A DNA stretch of 64,000 nt from the NCBI GenBank assembly GCA_009777535.1, contig WRLP01000008.1, positions 51,758-115,757 of the forward strand, given 5' to 3'. The stretch is from Treponema sp. (GTDB lineage: Bacteria > Spirochaetota > Spirochaetia > Treponematales > Breznakiellaceae). Under the pieces are notes generated by a model, which worked only from the letters and a program-made list of their open reading frames with translations, was not told where the DNA came from and made no database searches. Both the position numbers and the translations under genes were made by a program. Position 1 is the first letter of the stretch. The number at the start of each line of letters is the position of its first letter. This document shows positions 44,672 to 52,195 of the stretch, one piece after another.

Positions 44672-47600
44672 ATGAAATTACGATCAAATCAATACATTGC
44701 ATTATTTGCATTGTTTGGCATTTTGCTATTGGCTGGCTGCGATAATGTGTTTTCTCCGATTTCTGCCAACAGCGGGAACCAAGATGGGTTGACCATTAGT
44801 GTTTCAGATGAAGGGCAGGGCGCAAGGACATTGTTTCCGAGTGCGGTTTTTACCAAATACGAGTTGAGTTTTGCCGGCCCGGAAGGAAGCACACATCCGC
44901 AGGAAACACTGACGGGCGGATCAAATTCCATAACTGTTTACGGTCTTGCCGAGGGTTTATGGACAATCACAGCGGTTGGGTATGTTTTAATTGACGGCAT
45001 TGAATACGCAGCGGCGCAGGGGAGCCAGACGATAAACATCTTCCCGGGCTCACAGATAATAAATATTCCCATAACGGCAAGCCAGAGCGGGAATGACGGC
45101 TTTTTTTCATATTCGGTAACCTTTCCCCCCACTGTGGATTATGCGGATATAGTATTTTATGAATATGGAACGGGGAGAAACGAGCATAATATCGACCTGC
45201 TTTCGCAGCCCTCCGGCATGATCGAAAACCTGCCTCCCGGATATTATATTATGAGAATTGAGCTGTCCGACGGGTATCAAATAGCAGGGAAGACGGAAAT
45301 TGTCCATATTTACTCGAATATGGAAACAAGGGCAGAATATGTTTTTACAGCGGCAGATTTTGTTGAAACCATAACCCTGAGCGGGACAGTAATTGTTGAA
45401 GTTAATGGAATGCCGATAAACGAAAATGCAGTTGTATATGCATATAAAAATTCTGGCTGGGGCCATTATTTATTAAGCCGCATAAATATTAACAGTGATG
45501 GCACATGGTCGCTGAAAATTGCACCATACACAACCGCCGAGACATTGTTCTTTTGGGTGCTCTGCCACGATGGTCTTGATGAACATTTGATAGATACCGG
45601 TGTGAGCAGATCGGTTCTTGATGCAAATATATCCAATATTGAGCTTGGTACATTTTCTTTTATTTTGGACTTTCCGCCTTCCAGCCACACTCCGTTGATA
45701 AACAACCAATGGGAAGACGGCGAAATTATTAATCCCGGTGATGAAGAGTGGTATTCTTTTACGGTAACAAGCGGAACGGATTATTATATCTGGTTTAATA
45801 ATATCACCTTGAATGGAGCAAGAATAAGAGGTTGGTATGATGACGGGACAGAAATATCTGATATAAATTCATGGAGTGGTTTTCAAGCTGTGAAGAATGG
45901 TACGGTCTACATCAGGGTTAGGGGATATTATGAAAATTCAACCGGCACTTATGGCATTGTATATAATACAACAGGAATACATCCGCTTTACCTTCCTTCC
46001 AATATTACAGCGCTTATAGACAGCCAGTGGGAAGACGGAGAAATTTTTAACTATAACGATGCAGATTGGTATTCAATTGATGTTACAAGCGGAACAGACT
46101 ATTATATCTGGTGGAATGACCGTATTTTTGGTGATGGAACAAAAACGCTGCAATATGCGCGTGCGAGCGCCTGGTACAGTGACGGAACGGCAATTTTTAA
46201 TGCTGATTATGACGGATGGAATAGTTATCGAAGTTTTACCGCAAGCATTACCGGTACTGTTTATATAGCGGTTAGCAGTTCATTGCCCGGTTCTACCGGC
46301 ACATACGGCATTGTTTACAGCACAAGCAGTACCAGGCCAAGCACAATTGTGTTTCCTTCCAGCCACACAGCGCTTACAGACGGCCAGTGGGAAGACGGAG
46401 AAATATTTAATTCAGGCGATGAAGAGTGGTATTCGCTCAATGTTACAAGCGAGACAGACTATTATATCTGGTTGAATTACCGAGGTGATGGTATTGGTGA
46501 TGGAACTAAGGGGCTGCTTCAACCGTATATTAGCGCCTGGGACAGCAATGGAACGGATATTTTTATCAATCAGAACGGCGAATGGAGTAGCTATCAAAGT
46601 TTTACTGCAAATATTACCGGTACTGTTTATATCAGGGTTAGTAGTTTATATACCGGTACATACGGCATTGTTTACAGTACCGGCAGTACCAGGCCGAGCA
46701 CAATTGTATTTCCTTCCAGCCACACTGCGCTTACTGTAAACCAGTGGGAAGACGGAGAAATATTTAATTCAGGCGATGAAGAGTGGTATTCATTTAATGT
46801 TACAAGCGAGACAAACTATTATATCTGGTTGAATTACAGTAATGGTGATGGAACTAAAACGCTGGATAATACAAATACGAGCGCATGGTACAGCGACGGA
46901 ACGGCTATTTTTATTAATCAGTATGCCAACAACTGGGCTTATCCTCTAAGTTTTACCGCAAACATTACCGGCACTGTTTATGTCAGGGTTAGAAGTGATT
47001 GGAACACCGGCACATACGGCATTGTTTGCAGTACAAGCAGTACCAGGCCGAGTACCTTCGTGTTTCCTTCCAGCCACACTGCGCTTACGGCCAACCAGTG
47101 GGAAGACGGAGAGATTTTTACCGCTGGAGATGAAGACTGGTATTCACTTAATGTTTCAGGTGGAGCTGGATTAACGCAAATGTTCCGTGTCTGGTTTAAT
47201 TCCGGCGATTATGGTAATGGTGATGGAACAAAAACACTGCAACATTCATCTGTGAGCGCTTGGTACAGTGACGGAACGGCTATTTTTATTGATGCTTCTG
47301 GTGGATGGAATAGTTCTATAAGTTTTATCGTAGCCCCTTACAGCACTTACGGGAGTACTGTCTACATCAGGGTTAGGGCCTGGGACCATGGCTCCGACAC
47401 CGGCACATACGGTATTGTTTACAGTAACAGCAGTACCAGGCCGAGTACCTTCGTGTTTCCTTCCGGCTACACTGTGCTTACAGCCGGCCAGTGGGAGGAC
47501 GGAGAAATATTTGCACCCGGCTATGAAGATTGGTATTCAATTGATGTTACAAGCGGAACAGATTATTACATCTGGTGTAATGATAGTTTAGAGGGTAAAA

Positions 47601-48580
47601 CGTTGTTTGGAGGAGCGACCGGGGGAAGTGTTGGTGCCTGGTATGGTAATGGGACTGAAATATTTATTAATCAGGATACTAGTGAATTTGCCATACCTCG
47701 TACCTTTACGGCAGCATCAACCGGTACTGTTTACATAAGGGTTAGCAGTACATCGAACACCGGTACATACGGGATTGTTTACAGCACAAGCAGTTTAAGA
47801 CCATTAGACCTTCCAGCTAATATCACCGCGCTTACAGATGGTCAGTGGGAAGACGGGGTAATATTTAACCAAGATGATAGCGACTGGTATTCAATTAATG
47901 TTACAAGCGGAACTGATTATTATGTTTGGTGGAATGCCGCCTATGTTGGTGGTGGTGATGGAACAAAAACACTTGTAAATCCATATGTTAGTGCTTGGTA
48001 CAGCGACGGGACTGCAATATTTACCTTTTCGGATGATGGATTTACCACACCTCAAACTTTTACGGCAGCATCTACCGGTACTGTTTACATAAGGGTTAGC
48101 CCTGGTTATTACGGTACCGGCACATACGGTATCGTTTATACGAAAAACAACAGCACCAGGCCGCCGGTTGTGATTGTACCTCCTGTTTTTACACTTTATA
48201 ATATTAATTCGACGCAACAAGGTGAAGCCTTGGATTGGTTTATTTTTGGTTTATTTCCAGCCGGAACAACAAACGCAGATGTTTTGTCAGATGCTAAAGC
48301 ACATAAAAATGGAACAATGCCAAGTACTGCTGTTGCTTATGCTGGAGGTGAAACGTCTTCTTTGTCATGGGAGGGAGATCCGCCAAATATAAGCATTTCG
48401 TCTACATTGATATCTGCAAGCGATCATATTAGCGCCTGGAATGGATCTGGTCCATATGATAGCTGGGCTTTGGTGTATGATGGCAGTGTCTGGAATGGTT
48501 ATCGTTTGACAATAAATGTTCAGGGTGATGTTAATATAAGTGCAACAGCTTTTAACAAAATAATAATAGATGAGCCTTGA
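44672..48580 (+). CDS. Giant lipoprotein with seven PPC-like repeats
   Basis: A 1302-residue predicted lipoprotein. The signal ends LLLAGC (Cys about 23). Residues about 30-230 hold two beta-rich domains; a short linker domain follows to about 340. Seven repeats of about 100-130 residues then run to about 1165, each with QWEDGEIF, a DxxWYSxxVTSGTDYYIW core, SAWYSDGT, FTA..TGTVYIRV and GTYGIVYS. The pattern resembles bacterial pre-peptidase C-terminal (PPC) domains, which act as adhesion or stabilising modules. The last ~130 residues are distinct (WFIFGLFPAGTTNAD). No peptidase domain is present. GGAGG precedes the ATG. A terminator follows. Confidence 0.85.
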   Translation: MKLRSNQYIALFALFGILLLAGCDNVFSPISANSGNQDGLTISVSDEGQGARTLFPSAVFTKYELSFAGPEGSTHPQETLTGGSNSITVYGLAEGLWTITAVGYVLIDGIEYAAAQGSQTINIFPGSQIINIPITASQSGNDGFFSYSVTFPPTVDYADIVFYEYGTGRNEHNIDLLSQPSGMIENLPPGYYIMRIELSDGYQIAGKTEIVHIYSNMETRAEYVFTAADFVETITLSGTVIVEVNGMPINENAVVYAYKNSGWGHYLLSRININSDGTWSLKIAPYTTAETLFFWVLCHDGLDEHLIDTGVSRSVLDANISNIELGTFSFILDFPPSSHTPLINNQWEDGEIINPGDEEWYSFTVTSGTDYYIWFNNITLNGARIRGWYDDGTEISDINSWSGFQAVKNGTVYIRVRGYYENSTGTYGIVYNTTGIHPLYLPSNITALIDSQWEDGEIFNYNDADWYSIDVTSGTDYYIWWNDRIFGDGTKTLQYARASAWYSDGTAIFNADYDGWNSYRSFTASITGTVYIAVSSSLPGSTGTYGIVYSTSSTRPSTIVFPSSHTALTDGQWEDGEIFNSGDEEWYSLNVTSETDYYIWLNYRGDGIGDGTKGLLQPYISAWDSNGTDIFINQNGEWSSYQSFTANITGTVYIRVSSLYTGTYGIVYSTGSTRPSTIVFPSSHTALTVNQWEDGEIFNSGDEEWYSFNVTSETNYYIWLNYSNGDGTKTLDNTNTSAWYSDGTAIFINQYANNWAYPLSFTANITGTVYVRVRSDWNTGTYGIVCSTSSTRPSTFVFPSSHTALTANQWEDGEIFTAGDEDWYSLNVSGGAGLTQMFRVWFNSGDYGNGDGTKTLQHSSVSAWYSDGTAIFIDASGGWNSSISFIVAPYSTYGSTVYIRVRAWDHGSDTGTYGIVYSNSSTRPSTFVFPSGYTVLTAGQWEDGEIFAPGYEDWYSIDVTSGTDYYIWCNDSLEGKTLFGGATGGSVGAWYGNGTEIFINQDTSEFAIPRTFTAASTGTVYIRVSSTSNTGTYGIVYSTSSLRPLDLPANITALTDGQWEDGVIFNQDDSDWYSINVTSGTDYYVWWNAAYVGGGDGTKTLVNPYVSAWYSDGTAIFTFSDDGFTTPQTFTAASTGTVYIRVSPGYYGTGTYGIVYTKNNSTRPPVVIVPPVFTLYNINSTQQGEALDWFIFGLFPAGTTNADVLSDAKAHKNGTMPSTAVAYAGGETSSLSWEGDPPNISISSTLISASDHISAWNGSGPYDSWALVYDGSVWNGYRLTINVQGDVNISATAFNKIIIDEP

Positions 48581-48610
48581 CATTCCCGGTAACCATTAGC
48601 TGCATACCAA

Positions 48611-48640
48611 CAGCCCTGCGTAAAGCTGGGCTGTTTTTTT
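48611..48640 (+). terminator. Rho-independent terminator after the PPC-repeat gene
   Basis: CAGCCC pairs with GGGCTG over an 11-base loop and is followed by seven T. It lies about 30 bases after the stop and closes the lipoprotein pair. Further right a second small palindrome (GGCCGGC/GCCGGCC, about 48719-48736) lies in otherwise empty sequence up to 48816. Confidence 0.8.
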
Positions 48641-48816
48641 GTGGGGGAATATTCGATCCTCTCTGTTATCTTTTCCTTTTTAGTTTTTAATTTTTTCCTT
48701 AGTTCCCGCGGCGCGCACGGCCGGCTAAAGCCGGCCTGCATTTTTGTAAATGATGATTTTTTTGCGCCGGAACGTTTAGAATTTAATCATCTACACCCTT
48801 CGGGTGCAGCTACTTG

Positions 48817-49515
48817 TTACCACTCTCTTGCCGTAAAGCCATCGGGAACATTTATCATAACTGTAGGCTCCCCTTCGGGTCGCGCACTGAGTGGAAGTAT
48901 TGAATGGTCGCTTCGAACCTCCGGTTCGTCGCTCCCGGCAGTGACACCGGTCTGCTCTATCACGTAAAAGCCAGCCTTGTGGGCGTAATTTCGTACTGAA
49001 TCGCTCATTATAGCTCCGGCTATTGCTCCCTGAAACTTTCGCATGTCATTTCGTGTATCAGCACGACGGCGTAATATTTCCATGCGGTTTATGTGTTCGT
49101 CAACATCAGTATGGTGCGGTTTTGATTTTACCTCTACCACCATGACCACATTGCCGTTTTCCAGCAGTATATCAATTTCTGCAAGACAGCGTCCGTTACC
49201 ATCATAAATACTGTGGTCAAGAGAGACTTGCTCGAATTTAAAGTCCAAAGCCTTGAATTTTTCTTTTATGTTGGGAGCAACCAGATGTTCAGCCAATTCG
49301 CCAAAACGGTTTCCAAGCCTGCTGATCTGCCGGTCGGTCTCCTTCATCCTTCGGTCAGTTTCCTTCATCTCTTCCCTGAGAATCCGTTCGGCTTCTTTCC
49401 TCTCCTCCCTTGCTTCCTGCATCTGCCGGTCAAATTCTACTTGCGATTCCTGGAATTTTTTGTCCGATTCCTGGAACATTGTCCAGACTTTTTCAAAAGT
49501 TAATGCTTCTGCCAT
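48817..49515 (-). CDS. PD-(D/E)XK nuclease-like protein (DUF3782-like)
   Basis: A 232-residue protein with a coiled-coil N-terminus (about 10-70, Glu/Arg/Lys-rich) and a nuclease-fold core: GxxLAEIDILLENGN followed by VVMVVEVKSK gives the D-(x)-ExK pattern near residues 115-130. These proteins are scattered selfish or accessory genes; catalytic activity is not shown. A block of about 25 residues near the end (AGSDEPEVRSDHS, PLSARPEGE) interrupts the usual IEQTG...VPDGFTAREW ending and is encoded by small palindromes (for example CGAACCTCCGGTTCG at 48913-48927). ATG 49515 is preferred: GGAGGATATT precedes it. Confidence 0.75.
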   Translation of the reverse strand: MAEALTFEKVWTMFQESDKKFQESQVEFDRQMQEAREERKEAERILREEMKETDRRMKETDRQISRLGNRFGELAEHLVAPNIKEKFKALDFKFEQVSLDHSIYDGNGRCLAEIDILLENGNVVMVVEVKSKPHHTDVDEHINRMEILRRRADTRNDMRKFQGAIAGAIMSDSVRNYAHKAGFYVIEQTGVTAGSDEPEVRSDHSILPLSARPEGEPTVMINVPDGFTAREW

Positions 49516-49657
49516 AATATCCTCCATTACAAGATAATAGTAAAAAATTAAAAGGTAAAGTGGACATAACTTTTACCTACAAACTTTTCCCCTATTAATG
49601 GCGTGAATATGCTCTGGTGCATTAGTAAAAATCAAAAAATATTTAAAATTTTTGCTA

Positions 49658-49861
49658 TTAGGGTGATATTATTATTTCACCCAAAAATGCCTTTTGGATC
49701 ACGGCCAGGGCATGATCCAGTTCTTCATAACCTAGGGCATCGGAGAATTGCAGGCGGACTCTGGCTGTTCCCTCGGAGACTACAGGGAAACCGAAGCCGA
49801 TTGTAAACACGCCTTCGGCCATCATTTTTCGCCTTCGAACCTTGCTTTCCCCTATTAACAT
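49658..49861 (-). pseudogene. kbl: C-terminal fragment of glycine C-acetyltransferase (kbl remnant)
   Basis: 67 codons matching only the last part of 2-amino-3-ketobutyrate CoA ligase / glycine C-acetyltransferase: MAEGVFTIGFGFPVV, GTARVRLQFSDA and the closing helix. The full enzyme is about 400 residues and PLP-dependent; the PLP lysine and everything before this segment are missing. Palindromic elements begin right beside its truncated end (49873), so element insertion or a deletion probably removed the rest. No function expected. Identification is from recall of the family's C-terminal motif. Confidence 0.6.
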
Positions 49862-49872
49862 ATTCTCCCCCT

Positions 49873-49982
49873 CCGCAAGTTTTTCACTACTTTGGCAATT
49901 GCAGAAATATATGCCAAAAAAGGCAACGAAGGCAATGTGCGCCGGCGCACATACCGCGGCGCGCGATTACGGCGTGTCCCCT
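49873..49982. repeat. Palindromic element, partial copy 5A
   Basis: Left arm CGCAAGTTTTTCACTACTTT..GGCAATTGCAGAAATATATGCC, matching the complement of copy 1's right end, then a GC-rich core with the perfect 18-base palindrome ATGTGCGCCGGCGCACAT. The right half is missing; copy 5B follows immediately. The block 49862-50315 has no gene. Confidence 0.7.
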
Positions 49983-49983
49983 T

Positions 49984-50077
49984 ACGCAAGTTTTTCACTA
50001 CTTTGGCAATTGCAGAAATATATGCCCAAAAAATACAATGTAAGCGGTACGCAAAGCCCTACCGGAGGCATGCCCTT
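49984..50077. repeat. Palindromic element, partial copy 5B
   Basis: Repeats the left arm of 5A almost exactly and continues through AATGTAAGCGGTACGCAAAG and CCCTACCGGAGGC, which is the complement of copy 1 bases 25771-25855 with very few changes. It stops at GGAGGCATGCCC, where copy 5C begins. This suggests that 5C inserted into 5B. Confidence 0.75.
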
Positions 50078-50082
50078 ACGCA

Positions 50083-50242
50083 AGTTTTTCCACTGCTTTT
50101 GTGATTGCAGAAAGATGCCCAATAAAATACTTGAGGGGTGCCTGTGGCAAAAACGCTGCCCCCGCGCAGTGTTTTTGGCCACAGGCAGGCCCCCCAGAAT
50201 TATCTTTAGGCATCTTTCTGCATTGCCATAGCCGTGGAAAAA
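50083..50242. repeat. Palindromic element, complete copy 5C
   Basis: A 160-base inverted repeat. Left end TTTTTCCACTGCTTTTGTGA..TTGCAGAAAGATGCC; right end GGCATCTTTCTGCA..TTGCCATAGCCGTGGAAAA. The core pairs GGGGTGCCTGTGGCAAAAAC with its complement near 50168-50195 around a CGCG-rich loop. It ends 73 bases before the fliO start, so it lies in or next to the control region of the downstream flagellar genes. Confidence 0.85.
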
Positions 50243-50315
50243 CTCCATTTGACAAAACCCCCAAAAACAGTACATAATATGGTAATCAGTTGTACTTGGG
50301 AGGGGAGAACTGAAA

Positions 50316-50906
50316 TTGTCTTATTTTACAGTTCGTGGAGTGTCCGGTCTCGTCCTGGCGGGCATTTTATTCACAAATACACACATTATTTCCGCTCAAA
50401 CGGATTTTTCGCCCGATCCAATAATTGCCGCCGAGCAGGGCATGATTCTTGAGGAGGGCGTTACAGCGGCTATGCCGGCGGGTACATCTACGGGCGCCAT
50501 TGTCAGAATGGTGCTGACCCTGGCTCTGGCCGCCGCCGCCATTTACGGGGTGGTTTTCTTCATAAAACGCTCTTCCCGGCGTGCCGATGTAAAAGACCCC
50601 TTCCTTAAAGTTCTCGCCACCGCCCATCTAGGCTCGAACAGGTATGCCCATGTCGTTGCTGTCGGTACAAGGGCCTGGCTTTTGGGCGCCGGCGATGGCG
50701 GCGTAAACCTTATCGGCGAGATTGATGATAAGGACATATTAAACGCAATGTTCATGGAAGATTCCCGGAAAGGCTCCGAAGTCCCCGCCGGCCGTTTTAT
50801 CAATTTTAAGACCATTTTCAGCCGCCTTGGAATGCCGGTAGATAACAGCGTTCCTGGAGCAGACAATATCCGCAGGCGCCGCGAAAGGCTGAAGGGGTTC
50901 AAATGA
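50316..50906 (+). CDS. fliO: Flagellar export protein FliO (FliZ)
   Basis: A 196-residue protein: N-terminal signal-like segment, an Ala/Thr-rich stretch, one membrane span about 62-85 (MVLTLALAAAAIYGVVFFI) and a cytoplasmic FliO domain (DPFLKVLATAHLGSNRYAHV, WLLGAGDGGVNLIGEID). FliO helps assemble the FliP ring of the export gate. It starts with TTG 50316, eight bases after a GGGAGGGGAG site. Its stop overlaps the fliP ATG. The 12.9-kb insertion separates it from fliY, its usual neighbour. Confidence 0.88.
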   Translation: MSYFTVRGVSGLVLAGILFTNTHIISAQTDFSPDPIIAAEQGMILEEGVTAAMPAGTSTGAIVRMVLTLALAAAAIYGVVFFIKRSSRRADVKDPFLKVLATAHLGSNRYAHVVAVGTRAWLLGAGDGGVNLIGEIDDKDILNAMFMEDSRKGSEVPAGRFINFKTIFSRLGMPVDNSVPGADNIRRRRERLKGFK

Positions 50907-51901
50907 TGATTCAAAACTATGACAATTTCAGAAATGTATGCGTAATAATTTTTTCTGGGGTCCTGTCAGAGGCCAAGAGCACCATGCGTGCATGGCACTC
51001 TTGCCTCTGCCACCCCTTGGTAAAATTTTTTCGGCATACATTTCTGAATAAACTTAGTTGTGCATCACTAACGAAAAGGAAGGTCCTGAATTCATTGTTT
51101 TTTGCGCTGTTCCTTCTCTTCGTGCCGATTGCGGGGCAGGCGCAGGAGGAGCTTTTTCCTGATATGTCGGTATTGGGTACTACCGATTTACCCACACCGC
51201 CGGGGCCGCCTGTAATACCCTTCATCGATCTTACTGTGCGCAATCCGGCTACGGGTCAGGAAGTCGCCTTTTCGCTGCAACTGTTGTTGCTGCTAACAGT
51301 CCTTACGCTTGCGCCCAGCATAATTATTCTGATGACAAGTTTTTTGCGCGTCTCCATCGTGCTCGACTTTATCAAGCGGGCGCTTTCGCTGCAGCAGGTT
51401 CCTCCCAACCAGGTAATTTTGGGCATCTCCCTTTTTCTTACTGTGTTTATCATGTGGCCGACCCTTAGCACAATTTATAATAATTCGATACAGCCGCTTT
51501 CACAGGGCGAGCTTTCCGTGGAGAACGCCTACAGGGAGGCCGAGGCTCCCCTGCGTCTTTTTATGTACAGGCAGATGGGAAACAGAGCCGAAAGCGTCAG
51601 GAACATCAGGCTCTTTATGGCCATGCGCGGTCTTGACCGGCCGAATACGCTGGCGGATGTTCCAACCTATGTTTTAATTCCCACATTCATTCTAAACGAG
51701 CTGACCGTGGCGTTCAAAATCGGGATACTGCTTTTTATTCCCTTTATCGTTATCGACATGGTGGTGGCAAGCATTCTCATGTCCATGGGTATGATAATGC
51801 TTCCCCCTGTTATGATATCCATGCCGTTCAAACTAATTCTTTTTATTCTGGTTGACGGGTGGGGGCTTTTAACGGATCAATTGGTCCGTTCATTTTTATA
51901 G
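50903..51901 (+). CDS. fliP: Flagellar export gate protein FliP with repeat-derived N-terminus
   Basis: A 332-residue frame. From about residue 67 on it is normal FliP: signal-like segment (FFALFLLFVPIAGQAQ), then VRNPATGQEVAF, LAPSIIILMTSFLRVSIVL, RRALSL-type loop QQVPPNQVILG and FIVIDMVVASILMSMGM. FliP forms the core of the type III export gate. ATG 50903 has a proper AAGGGG site and overlaps the fliO stop. Between that start and the signal segment lies a 122-base palindromic element, read in frame as about 45 extra residues. A TTG at 51095 behind AAGGAAGG is the alternative start. Confidence 0.9.
   Translation: MMIQNYDNFRNVCVIIFSGVLSEAKSTMRAWHSCLCHPLVKFFRHTFLNKLSCASLTKRKVLNSLFFALFLLFVPIAGQAQEELFPDMSVLGTTDLPTPPGPPVIPFIDLTVRNPATGQEVAFSLQLLLLLTVLTLAPSIIILMTSFLRVSIVLDFIKRALSLQQVPPNQVILGISLFLTVFIMWPTLSTIYNNSIQPLSQGELSVENAYREAEAPLRLFMYRQMGNRAESVRNIRLFMAMRGLDRPNTLADVPTYVLIPTFILNELTVAFKIGILLFIPFIVIDMVVASILMSMGMIMLPPVMISMPFKLILFILVDGWGLLTDQLVRSFL
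50927..51048. repeat. Palindromic element inside the 5' coding end of fliP
   Basis: Ends TTCAGAAATGTATGCG and GGCATACATTTCTGAA are complementary. Inside, CAGAGGC..AAGAG pairs with CTCTTGCCTCTG and CCATGCGTGCATGG closes the loop. The GGGGTCCTGTC segment matches copy 3 and the ATTTCTG end matches copies 1 and 2, so it belongs to the same family. No stop codon arises in the fliP frame. Confidence 0.8.
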
Positions 51902-51910
51902 GGGCATAGT

Positions 51911-52180
51911 ATGAGTATAGGTGAAGTAACGGATCTTTTACGGCGCGGTGTATTTCAGGTTTTGATTATGGCAGGGCCTCTATTGTTAACTGCTCTTTTG
52001 GTCGGCCTTTTTGTTGCAATTTTACAGGCGACCACTTCCATTCAGGAGCAGACGCTTACCTTTGTGCCAAAGGTACTGGCGATATTATCAATGCTTGCAC
52101 TGCTTGGCGGCTGGATGTTCACATCTCTTGGACAGTACACGATCCAGCTTTTCAGCCAAATACAGAATATGGCGAGGTAA
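51911..52180 (+). CDS. fliQ: Flagellar export gate protein FliQ
   Basis: An 89-residue protein with two membrane helices (about 17-40 and 53-75) and the conserved ATTSIQEQTLTFVPK loop between them. It is a small subunit that wraps the FliP ring of the export gate. Nine bases separate it from fliP and fifteen from fliR. Length and motif are typical. Confidence 0.95.
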   Translation: MSIGEVTDLLRRGVFQVLIMAGPLLLTALLVGLFVAILQATTSIQEQTLTFVPKVLAILSMLALLGGWMFTSLGQYTIQLFSQIQNMAR

Positions 52181-52195
52181 GGCAGGTATTATAAA

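Noticed and set aside
49842..50231. 129-codon frame through the nested repeats, similar to frames near 25640-25914
   Set aside because: The similarity is that of the palindromic element itself, not of a protein. The frames have no start signals and are broken differently in each copy.
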